DNA from: Lucinisca nassula
Lineage: Eukaryota; Mollusca; Bivalvia; Lucinida; Lucinidae
Assembly: GCA_963580285.1 (NCBI GenBank)
Contig: OY757011.1
Location: 198,727,644 to 198,791,643 of the forward strand
DNA length: 64,000 nt
Direction: 5' to 3'
This document shows, in pieces, positions 32,747 to 43,189 of the stretch. The position numbers were made by a program, and so were the translations under genes. Position 1 is the stretch's first letter. Each line of letters begins with the position of its first letter. The notes beneath the pieces were generated by a model. It was not told the origin of the DNA, made no database searches, and worked only from the letters and a program-made list of their open reading frames with translations.

Positions 32747-33040
32747 TTAAAGGCATTTATTCTTGATTATTGAGAACTATCATTTGATTATATAATGTTA
32801 TGTAGCCTTCAGAGCTGACTGAGGTCTTCAACAGGTAAGGGGCCTCCTTGGGGAAAATCAATAATGTACTAACTGTTGACTGGTGTACATTATTGATTTT
32901 CCCCTTAAGTGCCTCAGTCAGGGGATACAACAAGAGTTATTAATCACCCTATTAAGGACCGCCTTTGATCTGCTACATGGGGCAATAAAACAATTATGGA
33001 CACACGGTGTATCGTACTGTTCAAGAATAAATGCCTTTAA
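32747..33040. mobile_element. Family E MITE next to exon 2
   Basis: TTAA at both ends, with inverted ends AAAGGCATTTATTCTTGA and CAAGAATAAATGCCTTTAA. The internal GGGGAAAATCAATAATGTAC pairs with GTACATTATTGATTTTCCCC. Related to 23276-23597. Confidence 0.9.
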
Positions 33041-33082
33041 GCGCTTCAATCTTAACCCATTTAGTACAAAACAAACTCAAAA

Positions 33083-33148
33083 CGGGTACCTTGGCAAACA
33101 GTGCAGGCCCAGATCGCGTCTGATCAGGGCCTACACTGTTTGCAAAAC
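33083..33148. repeat. Foldback family F, shorter arms
   Basis: GGCAAACAGTGCAGGCCCAG pairs with the segment ending GGGCCTACACTGTTTGC around GATCGCGTCTGATC. Confidence 0.75.
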
Positions 33149-33365
33149 GATCAGCCATTTTCCAAATAAATTTTGAAGAAAACACAACCTGACTCCCCTA
33201 AATTTTGAAATTGGTTCCTGCACACAGTGTCATATATAACACCAGCATTTGCATGTACCATAGACATTAATAGTACGCAGAGAAAAAAACCCTAAAAAGA
33301 AACGAAAGTATTATATTCCAAGTTTACTGAAGTATGAATAACAGCAAGGCTTGACCCGTTGCTAT

Positions 33366-33461
33366 TCGTTAACTCACAGGCTAACAAGTCCGTGGAATGA
33401 ATACCCATAAACCCCACTTTATGTAGGGAAAACTGGGGTTTACGGGGGTTAACATTTTTTT
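33366..33461. mobile_element. Family A MITE, left half (continues at 40375)
   Basis: AACAAGTCCGTGGAATGAAT, ACCCCACTTTATGTAGGG and AACTGGGGTTTACGGGGG, then broken off before the core. The missing core side resumes at 40375 after the nested insertions. Confidence 0.7.
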
Positions 33462-34026
33462 TATGCTCCCCGAAGGGGGAGCCATAAAGTCGCCGCTTTG
33501 TCCGTCCGTCCGTCCGTCCGTCCGTCCGTCTGTCCGTCCGTCCGTCACGCTCTATATCTCTAAAAGTATTAAAGGTATTTAAGTGAAACTTGATATACTG
33601 ATAGAGGGCGATGAGGGGAATCGTAAAATACAAGAACCATAACCCTGTCACCAGTATTTATGGAGTTACTTCCCTTCTTAACTATTTCAATGAAAAGATT
33701 GTCCGGAGCATATCTCTGAAAGTATAGAAGGGATTTAAGTGAAACTTGATACATTGATAGATGGCCATCAGAGGAAGTGCAGAGTGCAAGAACTGTAACT
33801 CTATCACAAGTAATTACAGAGTTATTTCCCTTTTTAGTTTTTGCTATATTAAGCTTGTCCGGAGCATATCTCTAAAAGTTTTAAAGGTAATTTAGTGAAA
33901 CTTGATACACTGATAGGGGGCTATGAGAGAAATCGCAGAATGCAAGAAGCATAACCCTACCATCAGTATTTACGGAGTTACTTCCCTTCTTCATTAGGGC
34001 CCCACACAGTATTTTGGGTGCCCTAT
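33462..34026. mobile_element. Family J element, left part (continues at 38883)
   Basis: Begins with the hairpin GCTCCCCGAAGGGGGAGC and a (GTCC)n tract at 33500-33545. Then follow 150-bp-scale tandem units with GTCCGGAGCATATCTCTAAA and TTACTTCCCTTCTT. Interrupted by the Ty3 element at CTAT/34027. Confidence 0.7.
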
Positions 34027-34255
34027 TGTTTAATTGCTATTGTTTTGCTGGCCACTGGACGTGGGTATACTTGTGCTGGGTAACGCAATGACACAAAACG
34101 TGTATGCTCTAGTTAGAATCTATTAAGTAACTGCTGCAGGAGAATAATATCCAGAGCTGGAGCGGAGGATAGAGCATGCGCAGTGAGGAAGCAGAGTGAG
34201 TCAGTAGTAGGTAAATAAAGTAAAGTACATGTAGCTTAAAGTACATAATACAACA
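34027..34255 (-). repeat. LTR of Ty3/gypsy element (3' LTR in element sense)
   Basis: 229 bp, starting TGTT and ending AACA. By eye it is identical base for base to 38650-38878. CTAT at 34023-34026 and 38879-38882 is the 4-bp target duplication. Confidence 0.95.
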
Positions 34256-34272
34256 TCCCCTTTGTTTTGAAA
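34256..34272 (-). other. Polypurine tract
   Basis: Reading on the element strand, a purine run CAAAGGGGA directly precedes the 3' LTR. It is the expected plus-strand primer site of an LTR retrotransposon. Confidence 0.8.
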
Positions 34273-34448
34273 AAGAAGAATGCAGGTGTGCATAAAATAT
34301 TGCAAGTTAAAATTTATGAATGAATTGTTCAAAGAACTGTAGTAAAATCAGCTGTTTCGTTTTACTACGAAATTCCACAAATGTTTTTCTTCTGTTCAAG
34401 TACTTGAAAGCTGTAATGTTAATCAGTGTCAGATTCTAAGATAAAAGT

Positions 34449-37400
34449 TTATTTCACCCATTCGTCACCACTGTACTTTTGGTTAGGCCTCACTTCCCGA
34501 CCTGATCTGGTTTTCAGACAAGTAGGCGGTTGCTGCTTTGTGTTGGCATCCGGAACCTTGTCCTGGATCTTGATTGCAACATTTTGAGGTTCTGGCCGGG
34601 AGCTTAAATTTCCAGCTAAATCCTGCGTGCTGGAGGGAGTGTTGGGAATGGAACCTTGTGACCTAGTAACACGTTTTTCAAATTGCTGACTCCTAATTTG
34701 GGGATGTGGCATTACATTTTGCGTAGGTGTTTTGTTTAGGAACTTTCTGTTTCGGCGGTAAACAGCGCCTTCTGGTGTTCGCACATTGTATGAATGCTCA
34801 TTGTGCTGCGAAACGACCTTAGCCGGTTCCCAGAGCTTGTCTCTCTGCACGTGCACCGATTCACCTATTTTGAGAGGTGAAAGTTTTCGCGCTGTTCTGT
34901 CATATTGCGCTTTTGATTTTACTTGATGTTCCGTCATTGACTTTCTCGCCTTTTTTGAATCAATTGCTTTGGGTGCAAGTTGTTCATTTGTTGACGGTAA
35001 GAGAGATCTAAGACGGCGGCAAAACATCAGTTCGGCAGGTGTCAGTCCACCACACGATTTTAACGGTGAATTGCGGTATTGCAATAATGGCAAGTACGGA
35101 TCTCGGTTGTCATCTTTTGCTTTTTGTAGCATGCGTTTTGCAACTTTTACGTATACTTCGGCGAGGCCATTCGAACTAGCATGAGTAGGGCTTGATATCT
35201 CATGCGTGATACCCCAGTCGCTACAGAACTGTTCGAATTGTTCAGATGTGAAGTAGGCACCTCCATCGGTTTTTAACTTTTCACAAATCCCATATCTGCT
35301 GAAGTGCACTTTAAGTTTACGCACAATCGTAACACTTTTCGTGTTCGGAAGTAAGTCAATTTCAAACCAATGACTGTACGCGTCTACCAAAACCATGTAC
35401 TCTTGATTGTTCCACGTGAACAGATCCAATGACAGGTTTTGCCAAGGTCTTTGAGGCACGTCATGGGAGTGTAGCGGTTCATTACGATTGGAGTCTTTGT
35501 ACTTGTTGCAAATTAAGCAACTTTGCACAAATTCTGTGATCTGTTTCGCCATGCCTGGCCAAAACATTATATCGCGTGCTCTACCGACTGATTTGTCGAT
35601 GCCAAAATGACCAATATGCACAGCCTTGATCATTTCGTCGCGCATTGAGGACGGAATGACTAATTTCTGTCCTTTGAACACAATGCCATGTTCGCATGCA
35701 ATCTCGTCGCGATGGTTCCAGTACTGCAGCGCAGTTTCCGGACAGTCCTGTCTTCTTTCCGGCCAACCAGTTTCTATGACTCGGATAAGCGCTTGCATTT
35801 GTTCATCTTCGCGCGTCGCGTCCTGAATCTGTTTTATCTTGATATCGCTTACGGGCAATGACCTAATAACGGTATGTACATGCGTGTCAAGTCCTTGAAT
35901 CAGACTTGGGAAGGTCTCGCTGACATAATTCCTACTGAGGGCGTCGCCTAGCGGTATGTTCTTGCCTCTGCAATGTATGACTTGAATGTCAAATTGTTGC
36001 AGTTGCAAAATAAGTCTCTGTAGCCTCGGCGAGGCACTGCAAAGAGGCTTTTTCATGATTGATTCAATCGGTTTGCAGTCGGACTCTACTACGGTTCTGC
36101 GGCCGTATATGTAATGTTTGAAACGTGTGCATCCAAATAGGATCGCAAGCATCTCTTTTTCAATTTGTGCATACCTAACCTCAGTTTGCGTCAGTGTTTT
36201 AGATGCATATGCAATCGGCTTTCCGTCTTGCATGCAACATGCACCTAAGCCCTTAGATGATGCATCAACCTGCAGGCGCACAGGTTTGTTACTATCGTAA
36301 TAGCTCAGTACGGGCGTTTGCGTAAGTGCTGTTTTCACTTGCTCAAATGCTGCAGACTGTCGACTCGTCCATCTAAAGTCAACGTCATCATGCACAAGCT
36401 CACGCATGGGGCTTGTAATGTCGGACAGATTCTTCTGAAACTTTGTGAGATATGTGATCATGCCTAGCAATGTCTCCAACTCGGAGCGATCTTTCGGATC
36501 CGGCATGTTCAGAATAGCACTGACTTTTTCCGGGTCCGGGCGAAGACCTTCTGCCGAAATCACGTGACCGAAATACTTGACCTCAGACAAGCCTATCTGA
36601 ATTTTCTCGGCGTTCCAACGCAATCCGTGTTCCCGGGATTTTGCAAGCATGTTCAACAAATTTCGGTCATGTTCCGCACGTGTGCGTCCAAAAATCAGGC
36701 AGTCATCGCAAATCGAGGTTACTCCTTGCAAGCCCTCGAAAATTTCATCAACCTTTCGCTGGAATATGTCCTGGGCGGACCGGATTCCCATAGGCAATCT
36801 GAGATAGCGGTAACGTCCAAACGGCGTATTGAACGTGGTCAACATTGACGACGGTTTGTCCAGTCGAATAGACCAGTAACCTTTCGTTGCATCAAGTACG
36901 CTGAAGTACTTAGCACCACTCAATTGTGATGTGATATCATCAATGGAGCGCATAGGGTAATAAGGCCTTTTGATATTGTCATTTAACGCCTTTGGGTCTA
37001 AACAGACCCTCAATTTCCCATTGCTCTTCTCAACGCATACCAGACTATTGACCCAACTTGTAGGTTCGGTCACCTTGCAGATTATTTGCTTTGATTCCAT
37101 AGACTCTAACTCGGCTTTGAGTTTGTCTTGCAGACCGAAAGGTACTTTTCTCGCGGGGCATACTACAGGTACGGCATCTTCTTTCAAATGCAGCGAGCAT
37201 GTTCCAGGTAACAAGCCAATGCCTTCAAAAAGGTCCTTATGACTCTTAAGGATCGCTGACTTGTCTAGACCTTCACTCGAAAGGTCAACAGAATGGGTCA
37301 ACTGTATGAGACCAAGATCTAGTGATGTTCTAAGGCTTAACAGCGGCGGTGCAGAGCTCTCTACGACATAGAATACTGTGTTAGTAGATTTGTTTTTGTA

Positions 37401-38558
37401 CACGCAATCTAACGTAACTTTCCCACGCACTGATAAATTATCACCTGTGTAGGCGGTTAAGGTTGCTTTAGACGGTTCTAAGGGGAGATCAAACTCAAGT
37501 GATTCAAAGATTGAATACGGGAGGCAGTTAATTTGTGAACCTGTATCAATTTTGCAATCAATTTCCTGACAATGATTTTGGGTGCCAACCGAGACTTTGA
37601 CAAATACTTGATCAGGTGAGGAAGAAGAATTTTGGCCTACCGTGTGAACGAAAAATCTATCCAAGGTATCATCACTATAGTCACTGTCATAAGACACTTC
37701 ACCGCTTACTTCATGCACTGATTTTGACGATCTACAAAGTTTTGCAAAGTGGTTGTACTTTGAACATTTGTGACAATTTTGTCCATACGCTGGACAGTCT
37801 GTTTTTGTCTTATGTTTATTTTTGCCACAATAGTCGCATGTGTCCCTCGTTTGTCGGGTGCCCTGATTCGTCTGATCCCGCGATTGTCGAGTGCCCTGTA
37901 GCTTACTGCTCTGGTCCCGCGATTGTCGAGTGCCCTGTCGGGATTTGCCTCGTCCTCTGCCACGACCCTGGTAATGCGTGACAGTGTCAACAGCCGCATT
38001 GGCCGCCTGATTGCTTATAGCCTCTGCTTGTGGAAGGCTTAATTCGTATGAATGGGCAATATCCAAGCACCTTTGTAGTGTTAATCCTGAGCCTTCAAGG
38101 ATTAGCTTTTTGCGAATCGTAGCTGATCGTACACCAAACACTATGTGATCTCTTATTTGTTCGTCATTCATCGTCGCTGGATACTCGCAATCCTTAATTA
38201 AAGTTTTTAATTCTGTGACGAACTGCTCGAACGTTTCTCCTTCTTTCTGTGTTCGGAACTTAAACAAGTATCTGTTGTAAATTGTATTGCTTTTTGGCTT
38301 GCAATATTCTTCGAATTTGTCATAGTACGTTTTCAGTAATTTCTCGTCTCCCTCTGGAATTTCCCATGTACTGTAAATGTGCCTTCCTTTGTCCCCTACC
38401 CACAGCATTAGGTAGTTACACTGGATAGCTTCTGTTTTATTTGACAAAGGTCCTTTAAACATAAATTCAGCATGTTCTTTGAAGCGCTTAAATGCTGTTT
38501 TCAAGTCTTTGGACTCCCAGTCCATACGCGGAGATTCCTGTCTATTGTGATTATCCAT
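34449..38558 (-). CDS. Ty3/gypsy (Metaviridae) Gag-Pol polyprotein, intact
   Basis: A single 1369-codon frame with no stop or frameshift; gag and pol are fused. In order: gag capsid region (about residues 20-190), a basic RG-rich linker with GTRQSRDQ repeats, a zinc knuckle CHKCSKYNHFAKLC (with a preceding CDYC cluster), aspartic protease CKIDTGSQINCLP (about 340), reverse transcriptase with YFSVLDATKGYWSIRLD and the catalytic ICDDCLIFG box, RNase H (QVDASSKGLGACC), an integrase HHCC zinc domain (HIGHFG ... CLICNKYK) and the integrase core with D, D (TDGGAYF) and E (GLAEVYVK). The box reads ICDD where most relatives have YVDD or YxDD. It lies antisense inside intron 2 of the adaptor gene. No envelope frame is present. 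Full coding capacity and matching LTRs suggest recent insertion; activity is unproven. Confidence 0.97.
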   Translation of the reverse strand: MDNHNRQESPRMDWESKDLKTAFKRFKEHAEFMFKGPLSNKTEAIQCNYLMLWVGDKGRHIYSTWEIPEGDEKLLKTYYDKFEEYCKPKSNTIYNRYLFKFRTQKEGETFEQFVTELKTLIKDCEYPATMNDEQIRDHIVFGVRSATIRKKLILEGSGLTLQRCLDIAHSYELSLPQAEAISNQAANAAVDTVTHYQGRGRGRGKSRQGTRQSRDQSSKLQGTRQSRDQTNQGTRQTRDTCDYCGKNKHKTKTDCPAYGQNCHKCSKYNHFAKLCRSSKSVHEVSGEVSYDSDYSDDTLDRFFVHTVGQNSSSSPDQVFVKVSVGTQNHCQEIDCKIDTGSQINCLPYSIFESLEFDLPLEPSKATLTAYTGDNLSVRGKVTLDCVYKNKSTNTVFYVVESSAPPLLSLRTSLDLGLIQLTHSVDLSSEGLDKSAILKSHKDLFEGIGLLPGTCSLHLKEDAVPVVCPARKVPFGLQDKLKAELESMESKQIICKVTEPTSWVNSLVCVEKSNGKLRVCLDPKALNDNIKRPYYPMRSIDDITSQLSGAKYFSVLDATKGYWSIRLDKPSSMLTTFNTPFGRYRYLRLPMGIRSAQDIFQRKVDEIFEGLQGVTSICDDCLIFGRTRAEHDRNLLNMLAKSREHGLRWNAEKIQIGLSEVKYFGHVISAEGLRPDPEKVSAILNMPDPKDRSELETLLGMITYLTKFQKNLSDITSPMRELVHDDVDFRWTSRQSAAFEQVKTALTQTPVLSYYDSNKPVRLQVDASSKGLGACCMQDGKPIAYASKTLTQTEVRYAQIEKEMLAILFGCTRFKHYIYGRRTVVESDCKPIESIMKKPLCSASPRLQRLILQLQQFDIQVIHCRGKNIPLGDALSRNYVSETFPSLIQGLDTHVHTVIRSLPVSDIKIKQIQDATREDEQMQALIRVIETGWPERRQDCPETALQYWNHRDEIACEHGIVFKGQKLVIPSSMRDEMIKAVHIGHFGIDKSVGRARDIMFWPGMAKQITEFVQSCLICNKYKDSNRNEPLHSHDVPQRPWQNLSLDLFTWNNQEYMVLVDAYSHWFEIDLLPNTKSVTIVRKLKVHFSRYGICEKLKTDGGAYFTSEQFEQFCSDWGITHEISSPTHASSNGLAEVYVKVAKRMLQKAKDDNRDPYLPLLQYRNSPLKSCGGLTPAELMFCRRLRSLLPSTNEQLAPKAIDSKKARKSMTEHQVKSKAQYDRTARKLSPLKIGESVHVQRDKLWEPAKVVSQHNEHSYNVRTPEGAVYRRNRKFLNKTPTQNVMPHPQIRSQQFEKRVTRSQGSIPNTPSSTQDLAGNLSSRPEPQNVAIKIQDKVPDANTKQQPPTCLKTRSGREVRPNQKYSGDEWVK

Positions 38559-38633
38559 TCTTGCACTTTATCACAATTATGTTACAGTTTTGCACGATCC
38601 AAAATTCAGCACAAATGTCCTTTAAACGTAGCT

Positions 38634-38649
38634 GTCCATTCTGACACCA
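38634..38649 (-). other. Primer binding site
   Basis: On the element strand, TGGTGTCAGAATGGAC starts at the base after the 5' LTR. TGG complements a tRNA CCA end; the tRNA species (possibly Leu-type) was not confirmed. Confidence 0.75.
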
Positions 38650-38878
38650 TGTTTAATTGCTATTGTTTTGCTGGCCACTGGACGTGGGTATACTTGTGCT
38701 GGGTAACGCAATGACACAAAACGTGTATGCTCTAGTTAGAATCTATTAAGTAACTGCTGCAGGAGAATAATATCCAGAGCTGGAGCGGAGGATAGAGCAT
38801 GCGCAGTGAGGAAGCAGAGTGAGTCAGTAGTAGGTAAATAAAGTAAAGTACATGTAGCTTAAAGTACATAATACAACA
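38650..38878 (-). repeat. LTR of Ty3/gypsy element (5' LTR in element sense)
   Basis: The partner of 34027-34255; the two appear identical. Flanked by the CTAT duplication. Together they bound a 4852-bp element. Confidence 0.95.
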
Positions 38879-38882
38879 CTAT

Positions 38883-40374
38883 AGTAATCTTGACAGTCAG
38901 TTTCAAATGTAAACCAAAACATTTAACCGGTTATAACTTCAAAAGTATTATCCCTACTCCCATGAAACTTCACACTCTAACTAACAGCCACAAGACCTAC
39001 ATTCTGACAAACCATATTGCTTTTGTCCGTGTGTTTGTCACGCCTTAACCAAAAAATTTAACCTCGGTCATAACTTCAAAAGTATTTGCCCTACTCTCAT
39101 GAAACTGCACACACTTACTTACTATCACAAGACATACATTCTGACAAAGGGCCATAACTATATTGCTTTTCGGTGTGTGTTTGTCAGGCAATAACCAAAC
39201 AACTTAAACTCGGGTCAAAATTTCAGAAGTATTTATCCTACTCTCATTAAACTTCACACACATACTTACCATCACAAAACCTACATTCTGACAAAGGGCC
39301 ATAATTATGTTGCTTATTTTCACTGAATTATCCCCCCTTTTCCAAAAAATATCTCCTGTTGTTTCATAACCATCGGTAACAGGGCTTTCATATTTCACAC
39401 ATATATTCCTTGTGACATTCTTCATTGAAAATCACTTACTAGGGAACACAAAACTGAGTTTCTTTGTCTTATGGTTTAAGATTTACATGCCCTTGCACGG
39501 AAGGGTCCTTACATTTCTCCTTATTTTTGCAGTCTTTTTTGAAAATCACTAACTAGGGAATTCTTAGACTTTAGGTTAAACCCATTTGGTACCGGAAACC
39601 CCAAAAGGGGTAAGTGGCAAACAGTACAGGCCCAGATCAGACGCCACGAAACTTGTGTTTGTCACGCCTTAACCTGGCCCTACTCTTATGAAACTTCACA
39701 CACATACTTACCATCACAAGACCTACATTCTGACAAAGGAGAATAACTTGTGTGTTTGTCACACTTAAACCAAAAACCTTAACCTCGGTGATAACTTCAA
39801 AAGTATTTTGTCTACTCTCATGAAACATGACACACATAATTACCATCACAAGACCTACATCCTGACAGATTGCATTTGGGTGTGTGTTTGTCAGGCTACA
39901 TTCTGACAAAGGGCCATTACTATATTGCTTATTTTCACTAATCATCTCCCCTTTTTCAAAAAAATATATCTCCTGTTATTTCATAACCATGGGTGATAGG
40001 GCTTTCATTTTTCACATGTGTATTCCTTGTGACATTTTCCATTGAAAATCACTTACTAGGGAACACAAAATTGAGTTTCTTAGCCTTATGGTTTAAGATT
40101 GACAGGTCCTTGCAGGGAAGGGGCCTTACATTTCTCATTTTTTTTGCATTCTTGGTTGAAAATCACTACCCACTTTATTTGTACTCCAAACATCAGCTGA
40201 GGGTACTCATTAGAACCTCCTCATTCAGACGGTTCTAGCGAGTACCCATAACCTTTGTCTTCAAACAAATCTTATCAAACTTCAAAGTGTATAGGATCAT
40301 TTCACTAAAATAACCCTCCTACTACTGCCCATCTTCGGGGAGCATCCCTCGGTTTCACCGATGCTCTTGTTTTA
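38883..40374. mobile_element. Family J element, right part
   Basis: Continues the tandem core with about 170-bp units (ATAACTTCAAAAGTATT, CATGAAACTTCACAC, CATTCTGACAAAGGGCCATA) at least six times. It ends with hairpin-like CATCTTCGGGGAGCATCCCT and CGATGCTCTTGTT. A partial family F arm sits at 39610-39650. Confidence 0.7.
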
Positions 40375-40545
40375 TTTCTGCTCCAATACATAGGTTGTGG
40401 GTTATCATTAGAACCGACTCAATGAGGCGGTTCTAACCAGCACCCTCAACCTATGTTTGGAGTATAAATAAGAAAAAATATGAAAAAATTTCCTAATAAA
40501 ATAATTGTTTGCATTAAGATAACACACACATGCGACATGGTGCAT
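40375..40545. mobile_element. Family A MITE, right half of the 33366 copy
   Basis: Starts ATTTCTGCTCCAATACATAG, carries the core (GAACCGACTC...GAGGCGGTTC), and ends near ATAACACACACATGCGAC. Confidence 0.7.
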
Positions 40546-40589
40546 TTGTTTCACATCTTCTTGCAAATCAGTGATATTATTTTAATTAA

Positions 40590-40820
40590 TACTGCAAACA
40601 TAGGTTTTTGGTGCTCTTTAGAAAAATGAGGCGGTTCTTACGGGTACCCTTAACGTATGTTTTGAAACAGAAATGAGAAAATAATGTATACCTCCGTAAA
40701 CCCCAGTTTTCTCTATATACAGTAAGGTTTTTTGTAGGGGGTGTTCATATCGCGGACTTGTTTACGTGATGGGAAGATATGAAAGATTGCAGTGTGTCAC
40801 ACGGGTGTTATCGTAATGTC
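40590..40820. mobile_element. Family A MITE, core reduced
   Basis: The core keeps only GAGGCGGTTCTTACGGG. The flanks ACCCCAGTTTTCTCTATATA and GTGTCACACGGGTGTTATCG are present. Confidence 0.6.
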
Positions 40821-41051
40821 AATGAAAGTTAACTAAATTACCTTTATTACTTGTATTTGCATTATTTTCCAGCCATTATGTTGCCAAACGAAGGAAACAA
40901 AAGCATACCGTTTTCCTATTAACAACGGAAGAGTGCCGTTGACGTACTAAAGTAGCCATTGTCCAATCATATTTGTGCCAACCCCAGTTTATTTTTGACA
41001 TCACTGAATGATCATGTGACGTCCCACTGCGTCCAAATGGTTTACTACAGA

Positions 41052-41168
<117 letters not shown>

Positions 41169-41319
41169 TGAGTTGGTCACATTTGGCCATTTCCTCAGTT
41201 CTCTTTAAATGCACTCAGAATGTAAATATAAAGGCTTCGATTCCAGTGGAACAATGAAAATTTGCCAAAAGGACTTCGAGAAGGTTGTTCGAGCTAAGAA
41301 GGTTTATTTATCGTTGTGC

Positions 41320-41324
41320 AAGGT

Positions 41325-41367
<43 letters not shown>
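41320..41367 (+). repeat. (GT)n microsatellite
   Basis: About 22 GT units ending at GTGGCGGGATGG. Confidence 0.95.
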
Positions 41368-41368
<1 letters not shown>

Positions 41369-41752
41369 CGGGATGGGGCTGACCAAAAGGAATATCATTT
41401 CGATTTTTCTTTTTGAAATGAAGGTCTGTTGTGTGTACTCATTTAAATAATCGCGATTCTATTGAGTAGACAAAATATACATTATTAAGATAAACTATGA
41501 GAATTCTACCTATTTAAATTATTCCGAAAATATCAATAGCTGCTGTAATGTAAAATCGTGACAAGGGCCTGAAGCACGAGTTTGAAACAACAGTTCTGGT
41601 AAACGAACATCACTGTTCTAACCATCCATTAAAGTTTTAGTCTTTGTTTTTTTTTTTTTTTTTTTTCTTGCTTTTTCATGACTAAATGTACATGTTCGCT
41701 TCTCCTCAATAGCTGTGTTTCTCATCAATTTAAGTCAGCATAAGATAAAACG
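41368..41752. other. Intron 2, nothing recognised
   Basis: AT-rich with a poly-T tract at 41647-41666. Confidence 0.35.
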
Positions 41753-41905
41753 GATTGGCTGCTGACAGACGTCTGTCACCAGCGAAATCACGTGGAATTT
41801 GCGGCTGACAGACGTCTGTCACCAGCATATTCCACGTTAATTGGCTGGTGACAGACGTCTGTAAATAGCCGATTTTCGCAAAATTTGCTGCTGACAGATG
41901 TATGC
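41753..41905 (+). repeat. Palindromic satellite family K, array 1
   Basis: Four degenerate units centred on GACAGACGTCTGTC, itself a palindrome, in GGCTGGTGACAGACGTCTG context. Unit length is more variable than in array 2. Confidence 0.8.
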
Positions 41906-41924
41906 TGTAAACTTACCATCCCCG

Positions 41925-42125
41925 TATTTCGGGGCTTGTAGCAATAGACTGGTCTGCATGATGTTTCACGCAGAGCTAAAACCGACCGAGCATTAGTACT
42001 AGGAAACCGTTAAGAAGCTATAATCTTGTCCAGGAAACGCGTGGGCGGTTGGGCTTGACCCACAGCAGTGAGATACACAATGGTTAGTGTCAGCGCTCTG
42101 AGCCACTAGGCTACGGAGGCCTGTA
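41925..42125 (-). repeat. Family B tail plus tRNA-like head, reversed
   Basis: 41925-42000 matches the reversed family B tail (GGGGCTTG ... ACGCAGAGCTAAAACCGACC). 42055-42122 reads on the minus strand as a SINE-2-like head (GGCCTCCGTAGCCTAGTGGC). Confidence 0.55.
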
Positions 42126-42289
42126 AATATTTCTGGTAATAATCGGGTAAAAATACCGAAAATGTTACAGCTCTCGTTAAAGCATTTTAAAAGCGTGCAT
42201 GTACTTCAAGAAGTTTCGTCAGTTACATCAAGGCCTACTCACAAATTCATTATACCTGCCATGCAAAGAGAACAATTTTGATCTTTGTG

Positions 42290-42590
42290 ACAAATTAGCC
42301 AGCTTCGGTGGCTCTGACTGATACGCGTCTGACTGTTGATCATGAGGTCGCAGGTTCGATACCATGCAAAGAGAATAATTTGATCATTTTTTTCCTGACA
42401 AATTAGCTGGCATCCGTGGCTCTGACTGATACGCGTCTGACTGTTGATCATGAGGTCGCGGGTTCGATACCATGCAAAGAGAATAATTTGATCATTTTTT
42501 TCCTGACAAATTAGCTGGCATCCGTGGCTCTGACTGATACGCGTCTGACTGTTGATCATGAGGTCGCAGGTTTGATACCTGTGTGATTTC
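42290..42590 (+). repeat. Three tandem 108-bp units with tRNA-like bodies
   Basis: GGCTCTGACTGATACGCGTC recurs at 42310, 42418 and 42526, a period of exactly 108. Each unit has a D-arm-like stretch, GACTGTTGATC (GTT in an anticodon-loop position, Asn-like) and box B GGTTCGATACC. The acceptor stems do not pair well, so these are likely SINE heads or tRNA pseudogenes, not working tRNAs. Confidence 0.7.
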
Positions 42591-42599
42591 GTGATGTAC

Positions 42600-42885
42600 A
42601 GTGAAACGCCATCACGTGAACAAGTCCGTGAAATGAACACCCCCTTACACCCCACTTTGTATAGAGAAAACTGGGGTTTACGGGGGTAAACATTATTTTT
42701 CTTATTTTTACTCCAAGACATAGGTTGTGGGTACTCGTTAGAACCGCCTCAATGAGGCGGTTCTAACGAGCACCCACAGCCTATGTTTGCTCTATAAATA
42801 AGAAAAATATCATCGATTTTCATGAGAAAAGTAGCCATTTTGGAGATGTGAAAAAAAATGCACTATGTCGCACGGGTGTGTTAGC
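42600..42885. mobile_element. Family A MITE, near full length
   Basis: Runs from CCATCACGTGAACAAGTCCG to GTCGCACGGGTGTGTTAGCG, with a perfect core at about 42738-42772. A good type copy for the CCGTGAAATG subtype. Confidence 0.85.
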
Positions 42886-42939
42886 GTAATGCTTTCGTAA
42901 AAATCACTTTCAAAATAGCGTAGAAAAGAAAAACTATTG

Positions 42940-43016
42940 CCGACCCGGCATGTATCGAATAAGCGACCACTTGATCCCTGTTAGACGCGCAACCGACTAG
43001 GCTACTAGGGGCCGGC
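42940..43016 (-). repeat. tRNA-like SINE fragment, reversed
   Basis: The minus strand reads GGCCCCTAGTAGCCTAGTCG ... TATTCGATACATGCCGGG, with box A- and box B-like segments. Truncated body. Confidence 0.5.
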
Positions 43017-43189
43017 CTATCGAATTGACCTGTATTGATGTGCATGTACGATAACATGCGGACTAAGAGATTGAAAAATCTTCCGAGAATTCGTGATTCG
43101 TTTTCCACAGCTTCGATTAATAGCAATACAAATATTTTCCCTAATGTAATATTCAAAGTTTAAATGAAAATGATCTCATAATTCGTATC

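Noticed and set aside
34969..37242. Several plus-strand frames of 60-120 codons
   Set aside because: Antisense shadows of the Ty3 gag-pol frame.
42239..42721. 160-codon minus frame with internal repeats
   Set aside because: Made by the three 108-bp tRNA-like units (a multiple of 3, so stops are avoided) plus a MITE.
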